DNA from: VGTK01 sp046327915
GTDB taxonomy: Bacteria > Desulfobacterota > Binatia > UBA12015
Length of the DNA: 64,000 bases
Reading direction: 5' to 3'
NCBI GenBank assembly: GCA_046327915.1
Contig: JAXLXO010000006.1
Location: 186,001-250,000, forward strand
Shown here: piece after piece, positions 30,555 to 38,698 of the stretch
Layout of the letters: every line of letters starts with the position of its first letter
Position numbering within the stretch: position 1 is the first letter of the stretch
The notes under the pieces: generated by a model
The model's input: only the letters and a program-made list of their open reading frames with translations
Database searches by the model: none
What the model was told of the DNA's origin: nothing
Made by a program: the position numbers and the translations under genes

Positions 30555-30856
30555 GCCTTCGCGAGCTTGATCGCCTTCTCGGGGCACGCCTCGACGCACA
30601 GTCCGCAGGCGTGGCACTGCTCCGCGCGCACGGCGTAGGCTTGACGCCAGCCGTGTGCCATCGACTTGAGCCAGCCGAGCCACGACAGCGCGCTGCTCTC
30701 GGCCGACGAGAGCGTGCCCATCTCGAAGACGTCGTACGGGCAGACCTCGACGCAGGTCTCCTTCCCCTCGCAGCGGTCGCGATTGACGACGGGACGCAGG
30801 CGCCCCGGTGCTTCGTCGCAGCGGTCGGCGGGCTTCGGCTTGGCGGCGTTGGGCAA
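30551..30856 (-). CDS. Ferredoxin with two iron-sulphur cluster motifs
   Basis: A 101-residue small electron carrier. The C-terminal motif CHACGLCVEACP is a regular 4Fe-4S signature. The N-terminal one, CEGKETCVEVCP, has C-x5-C-x3-CP and lacks one cysteine of the normal pattern, as in 7Fe ferredoxins that carry a 3Fe-4S cluster. About 35 residues separate the motifs (MGTLSSAESSALSWLGWLKSMAHGWRQ), longer than in minimal 2x4Fe-4S ferredoxins. The start codon is TTG 30856 with GAGGAG at an 8-nt distance. Partner unknown; neighbouring genes give no hint. Confidence 0.85.
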   Translation of the reverse strand: MPNAAKPKPADRCDEAPGRLRPVVNRDRCEGKETCVEVCPYDVFEMGTLSSAESSALSWLGWLKSMAHGWRQAYAVRAEQCHACGLCVEACPEKAIKLAKA

Positions 30857-31029
30857 CGGAGTCTCCTCGAAAGGTGGGTGCAGTGCGCGCGCTGCGCCCG
30901 GGCGGCGGAGAGCATGCGCGGCTCGTCGCGCGGGATCGTTGCGCGAAGTGGGTCGCGCGGTAAGGTGCCAGCCGGACGCGGCCGACGCCAGGGAAGCGGC
31001 GAAGAAGGCGCGCCCTCCGGAGGCCAGGC

Positions 31030-33126
31030 TTGGAACGTCGCGCGCGGTTCTCGATCGTCTACTACCTCTGGGTCCTCGGCCTCATCCTGCTGATCGACGC
31101 GGTGTTCTTCCCGGGGCCCGAGGTTCCGGAGATCCCGTACAGCGAGTTCCTCGAGCGCGTCGCGAAGAACGAGGTCGCGACGGTGGTCTTGACGCCCCAG
31201 CAGATCTACGGCGAGACGAAGCCTGCCGACGAGGCCGCAGCCGCGGCGAGCGCGCCGAAGGCGGCCGCGGCGGCCCCCGCTGCCGAGCCCACGGCGCCCG
31301 CACCGCACGCGACCCCGGCCGCCGGCGCCGGGCACGAGCACGAGGGCAAGGTGATCACCGCGCCCGAGAAGAAGACGCCGTGGCGCCTCGACCTGTCGGG
31401 CCTGAAGACGTGGTTCACCGGCGTCAAGGAGAAGGCGCAGCAGCAGCAGCGCGAGCGCGAGGAGGCGTTCAAGCGCCAGTTCACGGTCGTTCCGTTGACC
31501 GACCCGGGCCTCGTCAGGACGCTGCAGGAGCACGGCGTCGACTTCCGCGCCGAGCTCGACACGCACTGGCTGCGCGACCTGTTCTTCAACTGGATCCTGC
31601 CGTTCGGCGCGATGTTCCTGCTGTGGGGCTTCGTCATGCAGCGCATGGGCGGCGGCCCGAACGCGCTGCGCGTCGGCAAGAGCAAGGCAAAGATCTACGC
31701 CGCCGACGAGCACACCAAGGTGCGCTTCGCGGACGTCGCCGGCGTCGACGAGGCGGTCGAGGAAGTGCACGAGATCGTGTCGTTCCTGAAGGAGCCCGCG
31801 AAGTACACGCGTCTCGGCGCGAAGCTCCCGACCGGCGTGCTCCTCGTCGGACCGCCGGGCACGGGCAAGACGCTGCTCGCGCGCGCGATCGCGGGCGAGG
31901 CGGGCGTGCCGTTCTTCAGCCTGTCGGGCTCGGACTTCGTCGAGATGTTCGTCGGCGTCGGTGCCGCACGCGTGCGCGACCTCTTCGCCGAGGCGAAGAA
32001 GAAGGCGCCCTGCATCATCTTCATCGACGAGCTCGACGCGATCGGAAAGTCGCGCGGTCAGCCCGGTATGCCGGTCGGCGGCTTCGACGAGCGCGAGAAC
32101 ACGCTGAACCAGATCCTCGTCGAGATGGACGGCTTCGACGGCAAGTCCGGCGTCGTGCTGATCGGCGCGACCAACCGTCCCGAGGTGCTCGACCCGGCGC
32201 TGCTGCGTCCCGGACGCTTCGACCGTCAGGTTCTCGTGGACCGTCCCGACCGCGAGGGGCGCCTCGCGATCTTCCGCATCCACACCAAGGGATTGACGCT
32301 CGGACCCGACGTCGACCTCGCGCGCATGGCGGCCCAGACCGTCGGCTTCGTCGGCGCGGACATCGCGAACCTGTGCAACGAGGCGGCGCTGCTCGCGGCG
32401 CGCAGAGGAGGGAGCGACATCGCGCAACGCGACTTCCAGGACGCGATGGAGCGCGTGATCGGCGGCCTCGAGAAGAAGAATCGCGTGCTCAATGAAAAGG
32501 AGCGGCGCACCGTCGCGTACCACGAGTCCGGGCACACGCTGATCGGCTGGTTCACGCCGGGCGCCGATCCGGTGCAGAAGGTCTCGATCGTGCCGCGCGG
32601 CCGCGGTGCCCTCGGCTACACGCTGCAGGCGCCGCTCGAGGACCGCTTCCTCATGTCGCGCGAGGAGTTGCTCGGACGCATTCGCACGCTCCTCGGCGGA
32701 CGCGCCGCCGAGGAGACCGTGTTCGGCGAGATCTCCACCGGCGCGTCGGACGACCTCGAGAAGGCGAGCCGCATCGCGCGCGACATGCTGACCGTCTACG
32801 GCATGTCGAAGCGCCTGCCGAATCTGTCGCTCGCGTCGAACGTCCAGGGCGGCTTCCTCGGCCAGGGCCCGCAGGGGGCGCCGCACTCGGGCGAGATCGA
32901 GCAGAAGATCGGCGAGGAGCAGCTCGAGATCCTCACCGAGACCTACGCCGAGGCGAAGCGCCTGCTCGCCGAGAAGCGCGACCGGCTCGAGGCGCTGGCG
33001 CAGCGCCTGCTCGCGCAGGAGAAGCTCGAATCGTCCGACCTGGTCGAGATCCTCGGACCGCGACCGGGCGAGGCCGCCCCCGCGCCGGTGAAGCTCGCGG
33101 CGAGCGACGTCCTCGACGCCGGCTGA
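31030..33126 (+). CDS. ftsH: ATP-dependent zinc metalloprotease FtsH
   Basis: A 698-residue membrane-anchored AAA+ protease degrading misfolded membrane and some regulatory proteins. Residues 8-28 and about 186-206 are the two membrane helices. The periplasmic segment between them is about twice the usual size and contains an Ala/Pro-rich stretch (about 64-105) and a charged coil. AAA motifs: Walker A GPPGTGKT (274-281), Walker B CIIFIDELDAIG and SRH ATNRPEVLDPALLRPGRFDRQ. The protease zinc site is HESGH (498-502), with a downstream acidic ligand in TGASDDLEKAS. TTG 31030 is the start, supported by GGAGG at a 6-nt distance. It is divergent from the ferredoxin gene. Confidence 0.96.
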   Translation: MERRARFSIVYYLWVLGLILLIDAVFFPGPEVPEIPYSEFLERVAKNEVATVVLTPQQIYGETKPADEAAAAASAPKAAAAAPAAEPTAPAPHATPAAGAGHEHEGKVITAPEKKTPWRLDLSGLKTWFTGVKEKAQQQQREREEAFKRQFTVVPLTDPGLVRTLQEHGVDFRAELDTHWLRDLFFNWILPFGAMFLLWGFVMQRMGGGPNALRVGKSKAKIYAADEHTKVRFADVAGVDEAVEEVHEIVSFLKEPAKYTRLGAKLPTGVLLVGPPGTGKTLLARAIAGEAGVPFFSLSGSDFVEMFVGVGAARVRDLFAEAKKKAPCIIFIDELDAIGKSRGQPGMPVGGFDERENTLNQILVEMDGFDGKSGVVLIGATNRPEVLDPALLRPGRFDRQVLVDRPDREGRLAIFRIHTKGLTLGPDVDLARMAAQTVGFVGADIANLCNEAALLAARRGGSDIAQRDFQDAMERVIGGLEKKNRVLNEKERRTVAYHESGHTLIGWFTPGADPVQKVSIVPRGRGALGYTLQAPLEDRFLMSREELLGRIRTLLGGRAAEETVFGEISTGASDDLEKASRIARDMLTVYGMSKRLPNLSLASNVQGGFLGQGPQGAPHSGEIEQKIGEEQLEILTETYAEAKRLLAEKRDRLEALAQRLLAQEKLESSDLVEILGPRPGEAAPAPVKLAASDVLDAG

Positions 33127-33166
33127 AGCCCTTGCGGCGAGCCGCGAAAGGTGGCTCGGTCGCCGC

Positions 33167-34588
33167 ATGGACTCGTACGACGTGGTGGTGATCGGCGGCG
33201 GTCCGGCCGGCAACGTCGGCGCGAACGTGTCGGCGATCTTCGGTGCGAAGGTCGCGCTGGTCGAGAAGCAGCGCAACCTCGGCGGCGCCGGCATCAACTC
33301 GGGCACGGTGCCCAGCAAGACCCTGCGCGAGACTGCGCTCGCGCTCTCCGGGTGGCACTCGCGGCAGCTCTTCGGCGTCGACCTGTCGCTCCGGCGCGAG
33401 GCGACGATCGGCGACTTCACGCGCCACTGCGCGAAGGTCATCGAGGGCGAGCGCGAGATGGTCGAGAGCCGGCTCGCGCGGAGCGGTGTCACCTGCGTCC
33501 ACGGCAACGCGTCGTTCGTCGATCCGCACACGGTGCGCGTCCGGCGCGACGACGGCAGCCACCTCGACCTGCGCGGCGACAAGATCATCGTCGCGACGGG
33601 CTCGCAGCCGTGGCGCCCGCCGGAGTTCCCCTTCGTCGACGACCGCGTGCACGACTCCGACGAGCTGCTGCACATCGACGCCTTGCCGAAGCGGCTCGTC
33701 GTCGTGGGCGCGGGTGTGATCGGCAGCGAGTACGCGTCGACGTTCGCCGCGATGGGCGTCGAGACGCACGTCGTCGACGGACGCGAGGTGCTGATGCCAT
33801 TCCTCGACGCCGAGGTGTCGCGCGCGCTGACCTACGCGATGACGCTCAACGGCGTGCACTTCCACTGGCGCGAGCGCGTGGTCGCGTGCGACACGTCGCG
33901 GCCGGGCGACGTGATCGTCACGCTGAGCTCGGGCGCGACGCTCGCCTGCGACGCGCTCCTCGTCTGTGCCGGTCGTGCGAGCCAGACCGACGAGCTGAAC
34001 CTGGCGGCCGCGGGAATCATCCCGGGCGAGCGCGGCCTGATCCGCGTCGACGAGCACTTCCGCAGCGAGGTGCCGCACATCTACGCGGCGGGCGACGTGA
34101 TCGGCCCGCCGGCGCTCGCGGCGACCGGCATGGAGCAGGCGCGCGTCGCCGCCTGCCATCTGAGCGGCGTGGCCGTGAAGACCGACGTCTCGACGTTGCT
34201 GCCGACGGGCATCTACACCATTCCCGAGGCCAGCATGGTCGGCGCGACCGAGCAGTCCTTGACGGCGGACGGTACCGCCTACGTCGTCGGGCGCGCGCGC
34301 TACGTCGAGAATGCACGCGGGCGCATCATCGGCGACGAGGCGGGCTTCCTGAAGCTCATCTTCCGCCGCGACGACCTGCGCCTGATCGGCGTGCACGTGA
34401 TCGGCGAGCAGGCGACGGAGCTGATCCACGTCGGCCTGACGGCGATGATGCTCGGGGCCGACGCGCAGCTCTTCAACCGGATCTGTTTCAACTATCCGAC
34501 GCTCGGCGACCTCTACAAGTTCGCGACCTACGACGCCTTCGCGAAGCTCGGCCTGGTGGTCGAGCCGTCGGCCAGGGTCGCGCGCTGA
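33167..34588 (+). CDS. sthA: Soluble pyridine nucleotide transhydrogenase (Si-specific)
   Basis: A 473-residue FAD enzyme interconverting NADPH and NADH. It has the flavoprotein disulphide reductase fold: VVIGGGPAGNVGA at the N-terminus for FAD, VVVGAGVIGSEYASTFAAMG for NAD(P), and AAGDVIGPPALAATGMEQAR for the flavin. The redox-active cysteines of lipoamide dehydrogenase are replaced (INSGTVPSKTLRE), which is the hallmark of SthA, as are the C-terminal TELIHVG and FNYPTLGDLYKFATYDA. Role: rebalancing NADPH. It follows ftsH by 40 bp and is probably transcribed in the same direction. Confidence 0.94.
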   Translation: MDSYDVVVIGGGPAGNVGANVSAIFGAKVALVEKQRNLGGAGINSGTVPSKTLRETALALSGWHSRQLFGVDLSLRREATIGDFTRHCAKVIEGEREMVESRLARSGVTCVHGNASFVDPHTVRVRRDDGSHLDLRGDKIIVATGSQPWRPPEFPFVDDRVHDSDELLHIDALPKRLVVVGAGVIGSEYASTFAAMGVETHVVDGREVLMPFLDAEVSRALTYAMTLNGVHFHWRERVVACDTSRPGDVIVTLSSGATLACDALLVCAGRASQTDELNLAAAGIIPGERGLIRVDEHFRSEVPHIYAAGDVIGPPALAATGMEQARVAACHLSGVAVKTDVSTLLPTGIYTIPEASMVGATEQSLTADGTAYVVGRARYVENARGRIIGDEAGFLKLIFRRDDLRLIGVHVIGEQATELIHVGLTAMMLGADAQLFNRICFNYPTLGDLYKFATYDAFAKLGLVVEPSARVAR

Positions 34589-34808
34589 GACACCGCCCGC
34601 TGTCCACGGGCGTGGTCGCGTGTCGCACGTCGTGGCGTCCGTGCCCTTGCCCGCTGTGGTAGGGTGCGCGACGTGGACGAGACGAGAACGCACGCGGACG
34701 TGCCCGGCTGCCCGGTCTCGACCGTGGACCTCGACGGTCCTTGCCTTCGGGTCGCCCGACCGGGTGACGCTCGTAATTCGCGGTGCGACCGCTAAACCAA
34801 CCGCGACC

Positions 34809-36542
34809 ATGAGCGACCGCGACGGCAACGACAGCTCCGCCCCGAAGTCCCCCGGCCTCGACTTCATTCGCCAGCGCATCACCACCGAGGTCGCGGAGGG
34901 CAAGAACGAGGGCCGCGTCCACACGCGCTTTCCGCCCGAGCCGAACGGCTATCTCCACGTCGGGCACGCGAAGTCGATCTGCCTGAACTTCGGCGTCGCG
35001 GCGGAGTTCGGCGGGCTGTGCAACCTGCGCTTCGACGACACCAACCCCGTCAAGGAAGACACCGAGTACGTCGAGTCGATCAAGCGCGACGTGCGCTGGC
35101 TCGGCTTCGACTGGGCCGACCGCGAGTACTACGCGTCGGACTACTTCGAGAAGATCCACGACTGCGCCGTCGAGCTGATCCGCAAGGGACTCGCCTACGT
35201 CGACAGCTCGACCGCCGACGAGCTGCGCGCGATGCGCGGCACGCTGACCGAGGCCGGCAAGAACAGCCCGTACCGTGAGCGCGGCGTCGAGGAGAACCTC
35301 GACCTCTTCGCGCGCATGCGCGCCGGCGAGTTCGCCGACGGCGCGCACATCCTGCGCGCGAAGATCGACATGGCGTCGCCGAACATCAACCTGCGCGACC
35401 CCGCACTCTTCCGCATCCGCAAGGTCGAGCACCACCGGACCGGCAACGCGTGGTGCATCTACCCGATGTACGACTTCGCGCATGCGATCTCCGACGCGCT
35501 CGAGTGCATCACGCACTCGATCTGCACGCTGGAGTTCGAGGACCACCGCCCGCTGTACGACTGGTGCATCGAGAACCTCACGCTGCCGAGCCGTCCCGAG
35601 CAGATCGAGTTCGCGCGCCTCAACCTGACGTACACGGTGATGAGCAAGCGCAAGCTGCTCGAGCTGGTGCGCGACGGACACGTCGGCGGCTGGGACGACC
35701 CGCGCATGCCCACGCTCGCCGGCATGCGCCGCCGCGGCGTGCCCCCCGAAGCGCTGCGCGACTTCTGCCAGCGCATCGGGCTCGCGAAGAAGAACGCGAT
35801 CATCGACGTCGGGCAGCTCGAGTTCTCGATCCGCGACGAGCTGAACCGCGTCGCGCCGCGCGTCATGGCGGTACTCAAGCCGCTGAAGCTCGTCATCGAG
35901 AATTGGGAGGAGGGCCGCGTCGAGGAGATGGACGCGGTGAACAATCCCGAGGATGCGGCGGCGGGCACGCGCAAGGTCCCGTTCGCGCGCGAGCTGTGGA
36001 TCGAGCAGGAGGACTTCCGCGAGGACGCGCCGAAGAAGTTCTTCCGTCTCGTCCCCGGCGGCGAGGTGCGGCTGCGCTACGGCTACATCGTCAAGTGCAT
36101 CGGCGTGGTGAAGAACGACGCCGGCGACGTGGTCGAGGTGCGCTGCACGCACGACCCGAACACGAAGAGCGGCATGCCCGACGCGAACCGCAAGGTGAAG
36201 GGCACGATCCACTGGGTGTCGGCGGTGCACGCGGTGCAGGCGGAAGTTCGCGTGTACGACCGCCTGTTCCGCAGCGAGAACCCCGAGGAGGCCGGATCTT
36301 TCCTCGACGACCTCAACCCGGACTCGCTGGAGACGATCGCGGACGCGCGCGTCGAGCCGTCGGTCGCGGCCGCCGCGGACGGCAGCCGCTTCCAGTTCGA
36401 GCGTCTCGGCTACTTCGCCGTCGACCCCGACTCGACGCCGGCGAAGCCGGTCTTCAACCGCATCGTCACGCTGCGCGACACCTGGGCGAAGATCGCGCAG
36501 TCCGCGCAGTCCGAGAAGGCGGGGCAGGGAGGCGCGCGATGA
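34809..36542 (+). CDS. glnS: Glutaminyl-tRNA synthetase
   Basis: A 577-residue class I aminoacyl-tRNA synthetase charging tRNA-Gln directly. The HIGH motif appears as HVGH (50-53) in PPEPNGYLHVGHAKSI, the KMSKS loop as VMSKRKL, and FDDTNPVKEDTEYVESIKRDVRWLGF and GWDDPRMPTLAGMRRRG are specific to GlnRS rather than GluRS. The C-terminal third has the two beta-barrel anticodon-binding domains. Having GlnRS suggests the organism need not rely on GatCAB transamidation for Gln-tRNA. The 220 bases upstream hold no gene. Its last 4 bp overlap the start of a small secreted protein. Confidence 0.96.
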   Translation: MSDRDGNDSSAPKSPGLDFIRQRITTEVAEGKNEGRVHTRFPPEPNGYLHVGHAKSICLNFGVAAEFGGLCNLRFDDTNPVKEDTEYVESIKRDVRWLGFDWADREYYASDYFEKIHDCAVELIRKGLAYVDSSTADELRAMRGTLTEAGKNSPYRERGVEENLDLFARMRAGEFADGAHILRAKIDMASPNINLRDPALFRIRKVEHHRTGNAWCIYPMYDFAHAISDALECITHSICTLEFEDHRPLYDWCIENLTLPSRPEQIEFARLNLTYTVMSKRKLLELVRDGHVGGWDDPRMPTLAGMRRRGVPPEALRDFCQRIGLAKKNAIIDVGQLEFSIRDELNRVAPRVMAVLKPLKLVIENWEEGRVEEMDAVNNPEDAAAGTRKVPFARELWIEQEDFREDAPKKFFRLVPGGEVRLRYGYIVKCIGVVKNDAGDVVEVRCTHDPNTKSGMPDANRKVKGTIHWVSAVHAVQAEVRVYDRLFRSENPEEAGSFLDDLNPDSLETIADARVEPSVAAAADGSRFQFERLGYFAVDPDSTPAKPVFNRIVTLRDTWAKIAQSAQSEKAGQGGAR

Positions 36543-37150
36543 GAACGTGGGTTTCGACCGGAGCCGCTCTGGCGCTCCTCGTCGCAGCGACGCCGGCGAA
36601 CGCCGCGCCGGACGGGAGCGCCTGCGCCGAGCAGGTGGTGCGCGACCTCCGTGACGGCAAGTTCGACGCGGTCGCGAAGCTGCTCGTCGAGCCGCCGTCG
36701 TACGACGAGGCGAAGGCGGACGCAGATCGCGAAGGCTCTGCCGCGGGATTGAAGGCGATCGTCGGCACGGTCGGCGAGATCGAGGACGTGAAGCCGATGG
36801 CGGGGCCGCGCCGCTACTACCGCGTGCAGATCTCCGGCGGCACGCCGGAGTCGTGGTCCGGCGTCGGGCGTCCGATGAACACGGGAATCGTCGAGCGCGA
36901 CGTGCGCTTCGCGGACGCGGGCCCCGGCGTGCTGATCCTCAAGCTCGCGAAGGGCGAGCACGCGTGCAGCCTCGGCTCGCTCGACATCGGCCTCGACGCG
37001 GCGCCCGCGGGCGCGCGCGACAAGATGGCCGACGTGTACGTCGCGGTGATGCAGGCGGTCGGCACGGAAGGCGAGCCGGCGGAGCTGCGCAGGCGCGCCG
37101 CGTCGATGCTGACGACGTACGATGCGGGCGGAGCGGCGACTGCCCGCTAG
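36539..37150 (+). CDS. Small secreted protein of unknown function coupled to glnS
   Basis: A 203-residue protein with signal peptide MRTWVSTGAALALLVAATPANA. The mature part begins with ACAEQVVRDLRDGKFDAVAKLLVEPP, a helical pattern seen in DUF4019/DUF3887-like proteins, then a small beta domain (YRVQISGGTPESW; GPGVLILKLAKGEHACSL) and a C-terminal helical tail. Two cysteines could form a disulphide. The ATG overlaps the glnS TGA, with GGGAGG a few bases before it, so translation is coupled. I do not recognise its function. Confidence 0.7.
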   Translation: MRTWVSTGAALALLVAATPANAAPDGSACAEQVVRDLRDGKFDAVAKLLVEPPSYDEAKADADREGSAAGLKAIVGTVGEIEDVKPMAGPRRYYRVQISGGTPESWSGVGRPMNTGIVERDVRFADAGPGVLILKLAKGEHACSLGSLDIGLDAAPAGARDKMADVYVAVMQAVGTEGEPAELRRRAASMLTTYDAGGAATAR

Positions 37151-37373
37151 TCCGGTGCTGCGTCGCTGCCGTCGCGGCGGCGCATCGGTGCTGTGCCGGA
37201 CGCTGGCCGCGCTGTCGATCTGCGCGGCCGCTCTCGCCGTCACGCCGGCCGAGGCCGCGCAGGCGCCGGCCTTCGATGTCGTGGTCCTCGGCGACGCGGG
37301 CGGTCTCGCCGAGGACGACCTCTCGTCCTTTCTCGTATTCCCCGCCGGCGGCGACGCGGGCATCGCGCTCGAC

Positions 37374-37857
37374 GCCGGCACGCTGCACGCCGGAATCCGC
37401 GCGGCACTCGCGAAGGGCGCGCTCGCGAGCCTGCGTCTCGACGACGCGAGCGACGACCTGACGCCGGAAGGCCGCGTGCTGCAGCGACACGTCAAGGCGT
37501 ACCTCGTCACGCACGCGCACCTCGACCACGTCGCCGGCCTGATCCTCAACTCGACCGACGACACGCCGAAGCCGATCGTCGCACTGCCCGCGACGCTCGA
37601 CGTCCTGCGCGAGCACGTCTTCAACTGGAAGCTCTGGGCGAACTTCACCACCGAGGGCACGGCGCCCGCGCTGTCGCGCTACACGCTGCAGCCGCTCGCG
37701 AGCGGCGAGGCGAAGGACGTTCCCGGAACGAGATTTCGCGTCACGGCGTTTCCGCTGAGCCACGGCGGAACGTCCGAGTCGACGGCGTTCCTCGTCGAGA
37801 GCGGCGGCAAGCCTGCTCTACCTCGGCGACACCGGGCCCGATGCCGTCGAAGGAAGC
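37374..37857 (+). repeat. Tandem duplication, copy 1 (484 bp, carries the 2-nt loss)
   Basis: It begins at GCCGGCACGCTGCACGCC and runs to the junction after GCCGTCGAAGG. It aligns to copy 2 throughout with an offset of 484, with roughly twenty-five substitutions by eye. The only indel is the missing two bases at GGCGGCAAGCCTGCTC, where copy 2 has GGCGGCCAGAGCCTGCTC. Confidence 0.85.
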
Positions 37858-38343
37858 GCCGGCACGCTGCACGCCGGAATCCGCGCGGCGCTCGCGAAGG
37901 GCGCATTCTCGAGTCTGCGCCTCGACGACGCGAGCGACGACCTGACGCCGGAAGGTCGCGTGCTGCAGCAGCACGTCAAGGCGTACCTGGTCACGCACGC
38001 GCACCTCGACCACGTCGCCGGACTGATCCTCAACTCGACCGACGACACGCCGAAGCCGATCCTCGCACTGCCCGCGACGCTCGACGTGCTGCGCGAGCAC
38101 GTCTTCAACTGGAAGCTCTGGCCCAACTTCACGACGGAGGGTACGGCGCCCGCGCTGTCGCGCTACACGCTGCTGCCGCTCGCGAGCGGCGAGGCGAAGG
38201 ACGTTCCCGGAACGAGCTTCCGCGTCACGGCGTTTCCGCTGAGCCACGGCGGAACGTCCGAGTCGACGGCGTTCCTCGTCGAGAGCGGCGGCCAGAGCCT
38301 GCTCTACCTCGGCGACACCGGGCCCGACGCCGTCGAAGGGCAG
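37858..38343 (+). repeat. Tandem duplication, copy 2 (486 bp, frame-preserving length)
   Basis: It matches copy 1 and is 486 bp, exactly 162 codons, so the original duplication would have kept the frame. The metal-binding HxHLDH motif is present in both copies. Confidence 0.85.
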
Positions 38344-38698
38344 GGTCGTCTGCGCGCGCTGTGGACGCACGTGGCGCCGCTCGTGCGCGAGAAGAAGCTG
38401 CGCGCGATCTTCCTCGAGGCGTCGTATCCGAGCGACCGCCCGGACGCGAAGCTCTACGGCCACCTGACGCCGCGCTGGATCAACGAAGAGCTCGGCGTGC
38501 TCGCCTCGCTCGTGAACGCGGACGATCCGGGGAGAGCGCTGCGCGGGCTGCCGGTCGTGATCACGCACGTCAAGCCGTCGCTGGAGCGCGGCGAGAGCCC
38601 GCGCGAGCGCATCGCGCGCGAGCTGCGCGAGACGAATCCGTACGGCGTACGCTTCGTGCTCGCGACGCAGGGCGAGAAGCTCGAGCTCTGAGCGCCCC

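Larger units (their letters stand above)
37122..38691 (+). pseudogene. Class II 3',5'-cyclic-nucleotide phosphodiesterase, disrupted by internal duplication and frameshift
   Basis: A secreted metallo-beta-lactamase-fold phosphodiesterase (PDEase II/CpdP type) that should hydrolyse cAMP or cGMP. The first reading frame has a signal peptide (LAALSICAAALAVTPAEA), FDVVVLGDAGG and the metal motif THAHLDHVAGL, then GTSESTAFLVESGG. There two bases are missing compared with the second copy, and the frame is lost. About 486 bp are then repeated in tandem at 95% or so identity, in another frame, again with THAHLDHVAG. This copy continues through LLYLGDTGPDAVEG, IFLEASYP and VITHVKPS to the normal C-terminus at 38691. 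Neither part alone is a full enzyme unless the second initiates internally at about 37960. The upstream start (ATG 37122 or GTG 37155) overlaps the previous gene. Confidence 0.8.

Noticed and set aside
37122..38691. Two separate phosphodiesterase genes in tandem.
   Set aside because: The second copy has no signal peptide or start region of its own and begins mid-domain, so an internal duplication in one gene explains it better.
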